A stretch of 64,000 nucleotides of DNA from Olleya marilimosa CAM030 (GTDB taxonomy: Bacteria > Bacteroidota > Bacteroidia > Flavobacteriales > Flavobacteriaceae): the NCBI RefSeq assembly GCF_000518485.1, contig NZ_KI912443.1, positions 1 to 64,000 of the forward strand, in the 5' to 3' direction. Positions 26,549 to 35,657 of this stretch are shown here, in pieces. Numbering within the stretch: position 1 is the stretch's first letter; every line of letters starts with the position of its first letter. The notes below the pieces were generated by a model. That model was not told the DNA's origin, ran no database searches, and saw nothing but the letters and a program-made list of their open reading frames with translations. The position numbers were made by a program, and so were the translations under genes.

Positions 26549-27825
26549 TATTACTAGCTTTTGCTTTAGTAATAATTAGTTGTAAAAAAGAAGATAAAAC
26601 ACCAATAGACACTGTTTCGGTTATTGAGCCTGAAGAGGTTTATGAGTTTGGTTTTAAACTTAACGATTATGTAGTTAAGCGCGATACCATTAGAAAAGGA
26701 GACAGTTTTGGCGAAATCTTACAACGTAATCAAATAGACTATTCTAAAATATTTCAAATTGCCCAACAAACAAAGGATAGTTTTGATATTACGCGATTAC
26801 AAATTGGTAAACCTTATACACTGTTGTGTTCAAACGATTCCCTTCAGCAACCAAAATGTTTTATATATCAACCCACTAAAACGGACTATGTTGTAATCAA
26901 TTTTCAAGATTCAATTCATGCCTATTCAAGCACTAAGCCTATAAAATTTGTAGAGAAAGAAGTCTCAGGTGTTATCGAGTCCAATATTTCTGAAGCTTTT
27001 GCAAAGCAAGGTAAAAGTGTATTATTAGCTTATAAAATGTCTGATATCTACGCTTGGACGATTGACTTTTTTAGACTTCAAAAAAACGATAAATTCAGAT
27101 TAATTTATACCGAAAAATATATCGATGATAGTATTTATGCTGGAATCGATAATATTAAAGCAGCTTACTTTCAGCACAACGGAGAAGATTTTTATGCTTT
27201 TGAATTTGAAACAGATACTGTTAGAGGATTAAAAGATTATTTTACCGAAGATGCAAAAAATTTAAGACGCGCATTTTTAAAAGCACCTGTCGAGTATAAA
27301 CGTATTTCTTCTAGATATAATTTAAACCGTAGAATTGCTTTATATGGTAATCGCGTACGACCACATAAAGGGACTGACTTTGCAGCTAATATTGGCACAC
27401 CAATTAGAGCGACTGCAAACGGAACTGTTATTGAGTCTGCTAAACGTGGCGGAAATGGTAATTATGTAAAAATTAAACACAACTCGACCTACAGCACGCA
27501 ATACTTACATATGAGTAAGCGTAAAGCTAAAGTAGGTGATTTTGTTAAACAAGGAGACGTTATTGGTTATGTTGGTATGACAGGTAATACATCTGGACCA
27601 CATGTCTGTTACCGTTTTTGGAAAAACGGAAAACAAGTAGATCCATTTAAACAAAAATTACCAGAAGCAGAGGCTATTTCGGATAGCTTAAAAGCTAAAT
27701 ATTTAAAATTTGTAAAACCACTTAAAACACAATTAGATGGAATTGAATTTATCCTTCCAATTGACGAAAATCAAATTTTAGATATCCAAGAAACTTCCAA
27801 AAACACAATAACTTATACAAAGTAA
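26506..27825 (+). CDS. M23 family metallopeptidase lipoprotein
   Basis: ATG 26506 (overlapping the kynA end by 43 bases) gives [12 protein letters not shown], a basic n-region and a lipobox ending in Cys26 (VIISC), so it is preferred to ATG 26452, which adds a poor leader. The N-terminal half resembles LysM/OapA-like envelope proteins ([13 protein letters not shown]). The peptidase domain has His287 and Asp291 in HKGTD, but the HxH zinc motif reads H366-V-C368 (GPHVCYRFW). Cys could still bind zinc; I recall this form in other Bacteroidota. It probably trims peptidoglycan. Its stop overlaps the pgi start by one base (TAATG). Confidence 0.88.
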   Translation: MEQTRIRRLGQKCLILLAFALVIISCKKEDKTPIDTVSVIEPEEVYEFGFKLNDYVVKRDTIRKGDSFGEILQRNQIDYSKIFQIAQQTKDSFDITRLQIGKPYTLLCSNDSLQQPKCFIYQPTKTDYVVINFQDSIHAYSSTKPIKFVEKEVSGVIESNISEAFAKQGKSVLLAYKMSDIYAWTIDFFRLQKNDKFRLIYTEKYIDDSIYAGIDNIKAAYFQHNGEDFYAFEFETDTVRGLKDYFTEDAKNLRRAFLKAPVEYKRISSRYNLNRRIALYGNRVRPHKGTDFAANIGTPIRATANGTVIESAKRGGNGNYVKIKHNSTYSTQYLHMSKRKAKVGDFVKQGDVIGYVGMTGNTSGPHVCYRFWKNGKQVDPFKQKLPEAEAISDSLKAKYLKFVKPLKTQLDGIEFILPIDENQILDIQETSKNTITYTK

Positions 27826-29468
27826 TGGCATTACCTTCAATCAACCCGACGACCACTAAAGCTTGGAAAAAATTAGAAGCACATTTTGAAAACGTAAAAG
27901 GTTTAGAAATGAAAGATTTATTTGCTCAAAACAAGGAGAGAGCAAATCAAATGGCTATTAATTGGGAAGATTTTTATGTAGACTATTCTAAAAACAGAAT
28001 TACTTCTGAAACTATTAACTTACTACTAGAATTAGCAGAAGAAACAAAGTTAAAAGACGCTATTCAAGCCCAGTTTTCTGGAGAAGTCATAAATAAAACA
28101 GAAGGCAGAGAGGTGTTGCACACTGCATTGCGTGCTAAAGCTACAGATACGATTTTAGTTGAAGGCAAAAACGTTATGCCTGAGATTTTTGAAGTAAAAC
28201 AAAAAATTGAAACATTCTCTAATCAGGTAATTTCTGGAGCACTAAAAGGATATACAAATAAAGTTTTTACAGATATTGTAAACATTGGTATTGGTGGTAG
28301 TGATTTAGGACCAGCTATGGTTGTGGAGTCGCTGCAATATTATAAAAATCATTTAACAACCCATTTTGTAAGTAACGTAGATGGAGATCATGTTAACCAA
28401 GTTTTAAAAACTTTAAATCCAGAAACAACTTTATTTGTAATTGTATCTAAAACATTTACAACGCAAGAAACGTTATCTAATGCTAATACTATCAGAACTT
28501 GGTTTTTAGAGCATGCTAAACAGGAGGATGTTGCTAAACATTTTGTAGCAGTGTCTACTAATATTGAAAAGGTAAAGGCGTTTGGGATTGATCAAAATAA
28601 TATCTTTCCAATGTGGAATTGGGTTGGTGGTCGTTTCTCGTTATGGAGTGCAGTTGGATTAACAATCAGTTTGTCGGTTGGCTACAAAAATTTTGATTCG
28701 CTTTTAGCTGGAGCAAATAAAATGGATACGCATTTTAAAAGTGCTGAGTTTGATCAAAATATTCCAGTTGTTTTAGCCTTATTAAGTATTTGGTATAATA
28801 ATTTTTTTAATGCTGAAAGCGAAGCAGTAATACCGTACACACAATACTTAACTCAGTTTGCAACGTACTTGCAACAAGGGATCATGGAAAGTAATGGTAA
28901 AAGTGTAGACCGTAATGGTGATCTTGTTAACTACCAAACAGGAACATTAATTTGGGGAGAACCAGGAACAAATTCGCAACATGCCTTCTTTCAATTAATT
29001 CATCAAGGGACCAAATTAATTCCAGCAGATTTTATTGGTTTTGCACAGTCATTGCATGGTAATCAAGATCATCAGGATAAATTAATGTCTAATTATTTTG
29101 CGCAAACAGAAGCGTTGTTAAATGGTAAAACAAAAGCAGAAGTAGAAGCAGAATTTGAAGGTCAAAACCTTTCAGAAGAAAAAATAAAAGAATTAACTCC
29201 ATTTAAGGTATTTGAAGGTAATAAACCAACAAATACTATCTTTATTAAAAAGCTTACGCCAGAAAGCTTAGGTAAGTTAATCGCTATGTATGAACATAAA
29301 ATATTTGTACAAGGAATAATCTGGAATATATATAGTTATGATCAGTTTGGAGTTGAGTTAGGAAAACAACTAGCAAATAAAATTTTAAAGGAGTTTGATA
29401 ACCAGGCTTTTGATAATCATGACGGTTCTACCTTAAATTTGCTTAATCTTTATAAAAAGTTAAGATAA
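27825..29468 (+). CDS. pgi: Glucose-6-phosphate isomerase
   Basis: Pgi interconverts glucose-6-phosphate and fructose-6-phosphate in glycolysis. The 547-residue protein has the classic signatures [61 protein letters not shown] and [18 protein letters not shown], with catalytic Glu, His and Lys in place. It is translationally linked to the M23 gene by a TAATG overlap. Confidence 0.97.
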   Translation: MALPSINPTTTKAWKKLEAHFENVKGLEMKDLFAQNKERANQMAINWEDFYVDYSKNRITSETINLLLELAEETKLKDAIQAQFSGEVINKTEGREVLHTALRAKATDTILVEGKNVMPEIFEVKQKIETFSNQVISGALKGYTNKVFTDIVNIGIGGSDLGPAMVVESLQYYKNHLTTHFVSNVDGDHVNQVLKTLNPETTLFVIVSKTFTTQETLSNANTIRTWFLEHAKQEDVAKHFVAVSTNIEKVKAFGIDQNNIFPMWNWVGGRFSLWSAVGLTISLSVGYKNFDSLLAGANKMDTHFKSAEFDQNIPVVLALLSIWYNNFFNAESEAVIPYTQYLTQFATYLQQGIMESNGKSVDRNGDLVNYQTGTLIWGEPGTNSQHAFFQLIHQGTKLIPADFIGFAQSLHGNQDHQDKLMSNYFAQTEALLNGKTKAEVEAEFEGQNLSEEKIKELTPFKVFEGNKPTNTIFIKKLTPESLGKLIAMYEHKIFVQGIIWNIYSYDQFGVELGKQLANKILKEFDNQAFDNHDGSTLNLLNLYKKLR

Positions 29469-29503
29469 TTAGTGTTAATAACTATGTTTATACTTTGATT
29501 TAG

Positions 29504-29523
29504 TTGGTATTACGCAATACCAA
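29504..29523 (+). terminator. Hairpin after pgi, possible terminator
   Basis: A perfect 8-bp stem TTGGTATT / AATACCAA with loop ACGC, 36 bases after the pgi stop. It lacks a following T-tract, so termination is uncertain. Confidence 0.4.
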
Positions 29524-29592
29524 AAAGTGTGTTTAACTTTGTTTTGTGAAAAATTGTTAACGTTAAGTTAATACTACAACTATAATTAGTCG

Positions 29593-29600
29593 TATTTTTG
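29593..29600 (+). promoter_or_regulatory. Candidate -7 element for the first TonB receptor operon
   Basis: TATTTTTG matches TAnnTTTG, 38 bases before the ATG at 29638. The -33 region is not clear. Confidence 0.4.
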
Positions 29601-29637
29601 CACAAAATTTGAAACTAACAAATCATAATTAAACACA

Positions 29638-32169
29638 ATGAAAAACACAATTAAAGTTATGTTTTTAGCAGTAGCACTTATGTTTACTGCATTTACTATG
29701 GCTCAAAGTACTGTTACCGGAACAGTTATGGATGCCGATTTAAACTCACCACTACCTACTGCTAGTGTTGTAGAGAAGGGTACTACAAATGGAACTACTT
29801 CTGATTTTGATGGAAATTTTACTTTAAAAACTAAATCGTCTTCAGGTGTTATCGAAATATCTTACGTTGGTTATGGTAAAATTAGTATGCCATTCAATGG
29901 AGATACTAACTTAGGTAATGTGTCTTTAAGTTCAGGTAATTCTTTAGATGAAATTATGATTATTGCATCTGTAGCTGTCGACAGAAAAACACCAGTTGCA
30001 GTGTCTACAATTAAAGCTAAAGATATTGAGCTTAAATTAGGAACTCAAGAATTTCCTGAAATATTAAAATCTACACCAGGAGTTTATGTAACTAAGCAAG
30101 GTGGTGGTTATGGAGATAGTAGAATTAACCTTAGAGGATTTAACTCAGAAAACGTTGCTGTAATGATTAACGGAGTTCCAGTTAACGATATGGAAAATGG
30201 AGCAGTTTATTGGAGTAACTGGGCAGGTTTAGGAGATGTAACATCTACTATGCAAGTACAAAGAGGTTTAGGTGCATCTAAAGTAGCAGTAGCTTCTGTT
30301 GGTGGAACAATTAATATTATTACTAAAACTACTGACGCTGAAGAAGGTGGGAGTTTTGGAACAAGTATAGCTAATGATGGATATTTCAAATACGGAATGA
30401 CATATTCAACAGGTTTAAGCGATAAAGGTTTTGCAGCAACAGTTAGTGCTTCAAAAATTTCTGGAGATGGTTATGTTGACGGAACAGAGTTTTCTGGATA
30501 CAACTACTTTGTAAGTTTATCACAACAAATTAACGAAGCTCACAGATTATCATTTACAGCTTTTGGTTCTCAACAAGAACATGGTCAACGTTTTAATCGT
30601 TCGACTATTGCAGAATTACAAGATACAGATTCAGGACCACAAAAAGCAAACAGAGACTGGGGTTATAAAAATGGAGAGGTTTATCACCAATCATATAACT
30701 TTTACCATAAACCACAAATGTCTATAAATCACTTATGGGATATCGATGATAATTCAGCGTTATCTACAGCAGTATATGCTTCTTTTGGTTCAGGAGGTGG
30801 ACGTAGAGACGAGGGTTCTAAAATTGGATCTGATGATTACAGAATTGGTACTTCAGGTTTACAACCTATCGATTTTGATAAAATAGTTGCAGAAAATCAA
30901 GCAAATGGAGTAAATGGTTCTAGTGATATTATTTCTTCTTCTAGAAACTCTCACGAATGGTATGGTTTATTATCTACATATAAAACTAGTATCAATGATA
31001 ACTTAACATTATCAGGAGGTTTAGATGCACGTTATTATGTTGGATCACACTGGTACCAAGTGGATGATTTATTAGGAGGTCAATTTTTCTTAGACAATGA
31101 GACAGATACGTTTGCTTTTGGACAACCACTTAAAGTAGGAGATAGATATAATAAAGATTACGATGGTGTTGTTAATAGATATGGATTGTTTGCACAAGCA
31201 GAATATCAAGTTAATGAAGAATTAAATGTGTTTATTGCTGGAGATATTTCTAATAGTAACTATAAGCAAAGAGAATACATGAACAATACAATAGTTGGAA
31301 GCAGAGAGTCTGATGCAGTTAACTTTTCTGGTTATGGTATTAAAGGAGGTGGTAACTACAACTTAGATACAAACAATAATGTTTTTGTAAATGTTGGTTA
31401 TTTCTCTAAAGCACCATTTTTAGATGATGTATTTTTAGATGAGGATGGAATCGTTCCAAATGAAGGTGCAGTAAATGAAAAAGTATTTAGTGCAGAGTTA
31501 GGTTACGGTTTCCGTAGCGAGAAGTTTAGTGCAAACGTAAACGTATACCATACTAAATGGTTAGACAAATCTCTTAACGGTTCAATTGGTACTGGAGAAA
31601 ACTTATTTTTCTATAACTTACAAGGGATAGATGCTTTACACCAAGGTGTTGAGGTTGATTTTAGATATAATGCAACTGATAATATTACTCTAACAGGTAT
31701 GGCGTCATTAGGTGATTGGCAATGGAAAAGTAACGTATCAGCAATTATTAGAGACCAAGCAGGAGATGCTATTGATGTTGTAGAGGTTGTTGCAGATGGA
31801 ATTAAAGTAGGTGATGCAGCGCAAACAACTTTTGCTTTAGGTTTAGATTATAAATTAGCTCAAAAATCTAATATCTATGTAGATTATAACTTCGCAGGTG
31901 ATAACTATGCATCTTATGATGTAACAAACAGAGGGAGTGCAGATTTACCAGATGTATGGGAAGTACCTGATTTTGGATTATTTGATGTTGGTTTAAAGCA
32001 TGGTTTTGCAATAGGATCTTTTGATGCTACTTTAATAGGAAAAGTAAACAACGTTTTCAATACAGAGTATGTTTCTGATGCTAATGACATTGATGGTACT
32101 GCTTTAAAAGCTCAAGTATATTATGGAGCAGGTAGAACTTACAGTGTAGCATTAAAAGTTAATTTTTAA
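29638..32169 (+). CDS. TonB-dependent receptor with carboxypeptidase-regulatory-like N-terminal domain
   Basis: This 843-residue outer-membrane receptor has a signal peptide ending at TMAQ, a CarboxypepD_reg-like beta domain (TVTGTVMDADLNSPLPTA, residues ~25-100), a plug domain (INLRGFNSENVAVMINGVPV near 165-185, with WSNWAGL), and a 22-strand-type barrel ending in the terminal Phe of VALKVNF. It takes up ligands with energy from the TonB complex; the ligand is not evident. The lipoprotein gene 12 bases downstream is its likely partner. The plug motif WSNW is shared with the second receptor of this region. Confidence 0.93.
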   Translation: MKNTIKVMFLAVALMFTAFTMAQSTVTGTVMDADLNSPLPTASVVEKGTTNGTTSDFDGNFTLKTKSSSGVIEISYVGYGKISMPFNGDTNLGNVSLSSGNSLDEIMIIASVAVDRKTPVAVSTIKAKDIELKLGTQEFPEILKSTPGVYVTKQGGGYGDSRINLRGFNSENVAVMINGVPVNDMENGAVYWSNWAGLGDVTSTMQVQRGLGASKVAVASVGGTINIITKTTDAEEGGSFGTSIANDGYFKYGMTYSTGLSDKGFAATVSASKISGDGYVDGTEFSGYNYFVSLSQQINEAHRLSFTAFGSQQEHGQRFNRSTIAELQDTDSGPQKANRDWGYKNGEVYHQSYNFYHKPQMSINHLWDIDDNSALSTAVYASFGSGGGRRDEGSKIGSDDYRIGTSGLQPIDFDKIVAENQANGVNGSSDIISSSRNSHEWYGLLSTYKTSINDNLTLSGGLDARYYVGSHWYQVDDLLGGQFFLDNETDTFAFGQPLKVGDRYNKDYDGVVNRYGLFAQAEYQVNEELNVFIAGDISNSNYKQREYMNNTIVGSRESDAVNFSGYGIKGGGNYNLDTNNNVFVNVGYFSKAPFLDDVFLDEDGIVPNEGAVNEKVFSAELGYGFRSEKFSANVNVYHTKWLDKSLNGSIGTGENLFFYNLQGIDALHQGVEVDFRYNATDNITLTGMASLGDWQWKSNVSAIIRDQAGDAIDVVEVVADGIKVGDAAQTTFALGLDYKLAQKSNIYVDYNFAGDNYASYDVTNRGSADLPDVWEVPDFGLFDVGLKHGFAIGSFDATLIGKVNNVFNTEYVSDANDIDGTALKAQVYYGAGRTYSVALKVNF

Positions 32170-32181
32170 AAAATAGTTAAA

Positions 32182-33822
32182 ATGAAAAGAATAATTTATT
32201 GTTTAGCAATTTTAGGGATAACCTTAGTTGGTTGTAACCCTATTGAAGACATCTATAATGACATAGATGCATCAGCAGATCCAATTGTAGGATCAGAATC
32301 TTACACTTTAACAAGTGATGACTATGATGAATTAGAATTAGGTTTTGGTAGTTTTAGTTCTATTGAAGAAGCTAAAGCACTTATACCAGATTTTTTAGCA
32401 AATAAATATCCATTTTGGGGTCAAGGATCTTCAGTTTTAGTGGGTTACCAACTATATGTAGGTAATGCTGAAGGTGTTAGTGATTTAACTAACTCTGATA
32501 TTTACCAATTAACAAATTCTGATTATGCAACAACAGGTAGTGATGCTTTTGGATTTTACCCAAATGTAAATGCAACATCTCAAATTCCTGATGTATTAAC
32601 TGCTCAAATCACTGCTCCTACTGAAGGACAAATAGTATTAGCAAAATATAAGCAATACACAGAAAATCCAGTTGTTGGTTTAGCTAATTTAGTAGAGTAT
32701 AACTTTGCAGGTAGTTTTGAAGGGTGGACAATAGCAGAAGAGTCAGGTGCTAATGATGTTTGGACATCTGCTACAGGTTATGTGCAAGGTAATGGATACT
32801 TTGGGACACAAGTAGCAAATGAAGAATGGTTAGTATCTCCTTCAGTGGATTTAACAGGAGAGGATAATCTTAAATTTCAGATTACTCAAGAACTTGATTT
32901 TGCTGGAGATGCGTCGTTAGTGAAAATTTTAGTATCTACAGATTATGCAGGTGATGTATTAACTGCAACTTGGGATGAGATTACTTTATCAAGTCCAGCA
33001 ACTGGTGATATGGCAGCTTCAGAAGATTATGATTTTTCTGCATATGATGGTCAAACAATTAATGTAGCTTTAAAATATGAATCTACAGATACTGATGCAG
33101 GAAGATGGAGAGTAGCTAACATAGCTATTAAAACTCTAGGAGCAACTGGTGATACAAACTCTAAAGGAGAATATTTTATGTACACAGGTGGTGCATGGGT
33201 AGCAATGGACGGTGTCTATTATTTAAGTTCTGCAGATTATGATGCAATGGGAACAGGTTCTGGACAACCAGGACAGTATAACAACTTTAGTAGTTCATTA
33301 TCTCCAAACACGTATTTACCAACGTTCTTAGATTTAAACTTCCCTTATGCTCAAGAGGATGAGGAGTTATTTGTAATTTATGACTATTTCTCTAGTTCTT
33401 CAGGAGCACAAAGAAGAGGTAACTTATACACTGTAGTTAATGGCGAATTTGAAGCTCATCAATCTACAATATCTACAACGCTTCAGTTTGGATTTGATAA
33501 CGGTCTTTGGGTACCAGATAATACAATCAGATATACTTTAGCAGCTGAAGATTACGTTACTATAGCTTCTGCTTTAGAGGCGGATTACCCAACTGCAACT
33601 GCAAGTATGTTAAACTATGGTAATATGGATAGAAGAGTTGGTAACAGTGCAGAATGGACAAACCCAATGGTTCTTGAAGCTGTAGCAGTAATTTTAAATC
33701 AAATCGATCCTTCTGCTGAAGAAGAGCAAAAGTATATTGTTACTATAGAGGTTTACAATGGTAGTAATACTACAGAAGACTTTGCAGTTATTAAAATGGG
33801 AGGAAATTGGATGTACCAATAG
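32182..33822 (+). CDS. Modular surface lipoprotein with inserted choice-of-anchor-J-like domain
   Basis: The lipobox ends at Cys18 (LVGCNP). The 546-residue protein contains four related modules that open with YxL(S/T)xxDY: at residues ~41-92, 108-159, 346-402 and 451-~535, each continuing to an IPDFL/YLPTFL-like stretch and a VxYxxY end. Between the second and third lies a jelly-roll-like domain (residues ~172-318: SFEGWTIAEESG, EEWLVSPSVDLTG, WRVANIAIKTLG) of the choice-of-anchor J type. It follows a TonB receptor by 12 bases, so it is the probable ligand-capturing partner, in the place SusD holds in other systems. It ends in a strong terminator. Confidence 0.8.
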   Translation: MKRIIYCLAILGITLVGCNPIEDIYNDIDASADPIVGSESYTLTSDDYDELELGFGSFSSIEEAKALIPDFLANKYPFWGQGSSVLVGYQLYVGNAEGVSDLTNSDIYQLTNSDYATTGSDAFGFYPNVNATSQIPDVLTAQITAPTEGQIVLAKYKQYTENPVVGLANLVEYNFAGSFEGWTIAEESGANDVWTSATGYVQGNGYFGTQVANEEWLVSPSVDLTGEDNLKFQITQELDFAGDASLVKILVSTDYAGDVLTATWDEITLSSPATGDMAASEDYDFSAYDGQTINVALKYESTDTDAGRWRVANIAIKTLGATGDTNSKGEYFMYTGGAWVAMDGVYYLSSADYDAMGTGSGQPGQYNNFSSSLSPNTYLPTFLDLNFPYAQEDEELFVIYDYFSSSSGAQRRGNLYTVVNGEFEAHQSTISTTLQFGFDNGLWVPDNTIRYTLAAEDYVTIASALEADYPTATASMLNYGNMDRRVGNSAEWTNPMVLEAVAVILNQIDPSAEEEQKYIVTIEVYNGSNTTEDFAVIKMGGNWMYQ

Positions 33823-33850
33823 ATGTCTAATTTGTAACACATAATAATTT

Positions 33851-33880
33851 AAAAGCCTCTTCTATTGAAGAGGCTTTTTT
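33851..33880 (+). terminator. Terminator after the first TonB/lipoprotein operon
   Basis: A 12-bp stem AAAAGCCTCTTC / GAAGAGGCTTTT with TATT loop, running into a T-tract. Confidence 0.9.
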
Positions 33881-33929
33881 TATGTAATTAATTATTACCT
33901 TTATACTTTAATTAATAAACTAAACATAT

Positions 33930-34364
33930 ATGTATTCAACATTAAAAATGTTACATCATTATTGGGCGTATTTAGTGCTTTTTATGATTGTAGTGGCAAC
34001 CTTTAACGCAGTGTATAAAACAATGACCAAAAAGGAGTATGAGGCTAGAGATTTTAGAATGTCTCTATTTACACTAATTGTATCACATATACATTTATTA
34101 ATTGGATTAGTGTTGTGGTTTGCAGCAGACTACTTCTCTGAAATGAGTATGGGAGAAATCATGAAAAATGCAACCATGCGATCAAACGTTGTGGAGCACC
34201 CAGTTGCTATGCTTCTAGCTGTCGCTTTAATTACAGTTGGATATTCTAAACATAAAAAGAAACTAACGTCTACAAATAAACTTAAGTCAATTGCAATTTT
34301 TTATAGTATTGCTTTAGTTCTAGTGTTAGCTAAAATACCATGGAAAGCATGGTTAAATCTTTAA
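33930..34364 (+). CDS. Small four-helix membrane protein (cytochrome b-like)
   Basis: The 144-residue protein has four hydrophobic helices and several His residues in or near them (MLHHYWAYLVLF, IVSHIHLLIGLVLWF, VVEHPVAMLLAVALI). Database relatives are often named cytochrome B; the histidines could bind heme, but no CxxCH or other proof is visible. It stands alone between two strong terminators. TACCTTTA at about 33895 is one base off the -7 consensus and may be its promoter. Confidence 0.7.
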   Translation: MYSTLKMLHHYWAYLVLFMIVVATFNAVYKTMTKKEYEARDFRMSLFTLIVSHIHLLIGLVLWFAADYFSEMSMGEIMKNATMRSNVVEHPVAMLLAVALITVGYSKHKKKLTSTNKLKSIAIFYSIALVLVLAKIPWKAWLNL

Positions 34365-34371
34365 AAAATAA

Positions 34372-34404
34372 AAAAAAGCGACCTTAATTTAAGGTCGCTT
34401 TTTT
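34372..34404. terminator. Bidirectional terminator
   Basis: A near-perfect palindrome, AAAAAAGCGACCTTA / TAAGGTCGCTTTTTT with loop ATT, stands between the convergent membrane-protein gene and the endonuclease/phosphatase gene. Both strands give a GC stem followed by T's. Confidence 0.92.
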
Positions 34405-34428
34405 ATATAATTTAATAAAAGATTAATT

Positions 34429-35517
34429 CTATTGGTCTTCAGTTTCAGAGTTATTGTCTGTATCCTTAACCTCTTTAACTAAGTAAATGTAAACAGGGAA
34501 GTGATCACTAAACCCATTTGTAAATCCACCATCAGCAAAACTTCTTAAAGGGTAACCTTTATAACGACCCTTTTTGTTTACTAAATAGTATTTATTAAAT
34601 ATACCTGCTTTATAGTAAGTAAAATTTGAATAATCTTTGTCTAAAAAGGGCTTAGTAATCATAATTTGATCAAATAAACTCCAAGCATCTCTATAAGCAG
34701 TAGTACCTAATCCTTCTTTTTTAAACATATCAATATAAGGATTATAAATGCCTTTAAAATCAACCTTGTCTTTATTGCTTTCTGCTTTTAAAACATCTTT
34801 TACACTTGCATTTGTCGGGTCATCATTTAAATCTCCCATAGTAATAATTTTAGCATAAGGATCTATAGATTGTAAACTATCAATAATACTTTTGTTTAGT
34901 TTAGCAGCAGCAACTCGTTTAGGTCTACTTCTTGCTTCTCCACCACTTCTTGATGGCCAGTGGTTAACAATTACATGTATGGTTTCTCCTTCTAACTTAC
35001 CAGTAACTAATAATTGGTCTCTTGTATTAACACGCTTACGTGTTTTGTCATCGTAAATCTTTAAAGTATGTGTGCTTTTTGATACCACTTGAAATAATGA
35101 TTTTTGATAAAGTAAGCCAACATCAATACTTCTATTATCAGGACCATCAAAATGTACTATGCCATAATCTTTACCTAATAATAACGGGTCGTTTACAACA
35201 TCTTCAATTACATTAATGTTTTCGACCTCACAAATTCCGATAAGTGCTGGTGTGTTATTAGTAACGTCACTTCCAACATCTGCAATAACACGAGCCATGT
35301 TATGTACTTTTTTCTTGTACACCTCAGAGCGATCTGCTTTTAGTTCCATCATTGGACTAGCTTCATCGTTTTTTGTTGGGTCATTAATGGTGTCAAATAA
35401 ATTTTCAAGATTATAAAAAGCAACAGTATGTACTTTAAACTTCTTCTTTTCTTGAGCATTAACAGAAAAAACGATCGTTAAACAAACCGCTGTAGCCCAG
35501 AATTTAAAATTTTTCAT
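34429..35517 (-). CDS. Secreted endonuclease/exonuclease/phosphatase family protein
   Basis: The 362 residues start with a signal peptide (FWATAVCLTIVFSVNAQ). The fold's catalytic set is complete: Asn in FYNLENLFD, Glu in IGICEVEN, His in NHWPSRSGGEARSRP, Asp/Asn in TMGDLNDDP, and the terminal FSDHFPVY. The family cuts phosphodiesters in nucleic acids or lipids; the R-rich SRSGG segment is common in extracellular nucleases of this group. It lies between two TonB receptor operons and is divergent from the second, which suggests nucleic-acid or phosphate scavenging, an inference from position. Confidence 0.9.
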   Translation of the reverse strand: MKNFKFWATAVCLTIVFSVNAQEKKKFKVHTVAFYNLENLFDTINDPTKNDEASPMMELKADRSEVYKKKVHNMARVIADVGSDVTNNTPALIGICEVENINVIEDVVNDPLLLGKDYGIVHFDGPDNRSIDVGLLYQKSLFQVVSKSTHTLKIYDDKTRKRVNTRDQLLVTGKLEGETIHVIVNHWPSRSGGEARSRPKRVAAAKLNKSIIDSLQSIDPYAKIITMGDLNDDPTNASVKDVLKAESNKDKVDFKGIYNPYIDMFKKEGLGTTAYRDAWSLFDQIMITKPFLDKDYSNFTYYKAGIFNKYYLVNKKGRYKGYPLRSFADGGFTNGFSDHFPVYIYLVKEVKDTDNNSETEDQ

Positions 35518-35562
35518 GTATTCTAATATTATGTTATAGTTATGTTAATACAAAACTCCTGC

Positions 35563-35570
35563 CAAAAGTA
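35563..35570 (-). promoter_or_regulatory. Candidate -7 element for the endonuclease/phosphatase gene
   Basis: The minus strand reads TACTTTTG, 46 bases before the start codon at 35517. It lies back to back with a plus-strand candidate at 35591. Confidence 0.42.
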
Positions 35571-35590
35571 GATATTTATTATAAAAAATG

Positions 35591-35598
35591 TAAATTTG
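35591..35598 (+). promoter_or_regulatory. Candidate -7 element for the second TonB receptor operon
   Basis: TAAATTTG matches TAnnTTTG, 60 bases before the ATG at 35658. The short distance to the minus-strand candidate suggests shared control of the divergent genes. Confidence 0.42.
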
Positions 35599-35657
35599 CA
35601 GGCCTTAAATAATGATTATTTAACGGTTAAGCATTTTTATTAACTATAATTTCTAGT

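Noticed and set aside
33963-33970. TTGGGCGT as a third copy of the structured repeat
   Set aside because: It is coding sequence of the small membrane protein and lacks the hairpins and the CCTTAACGCA end.
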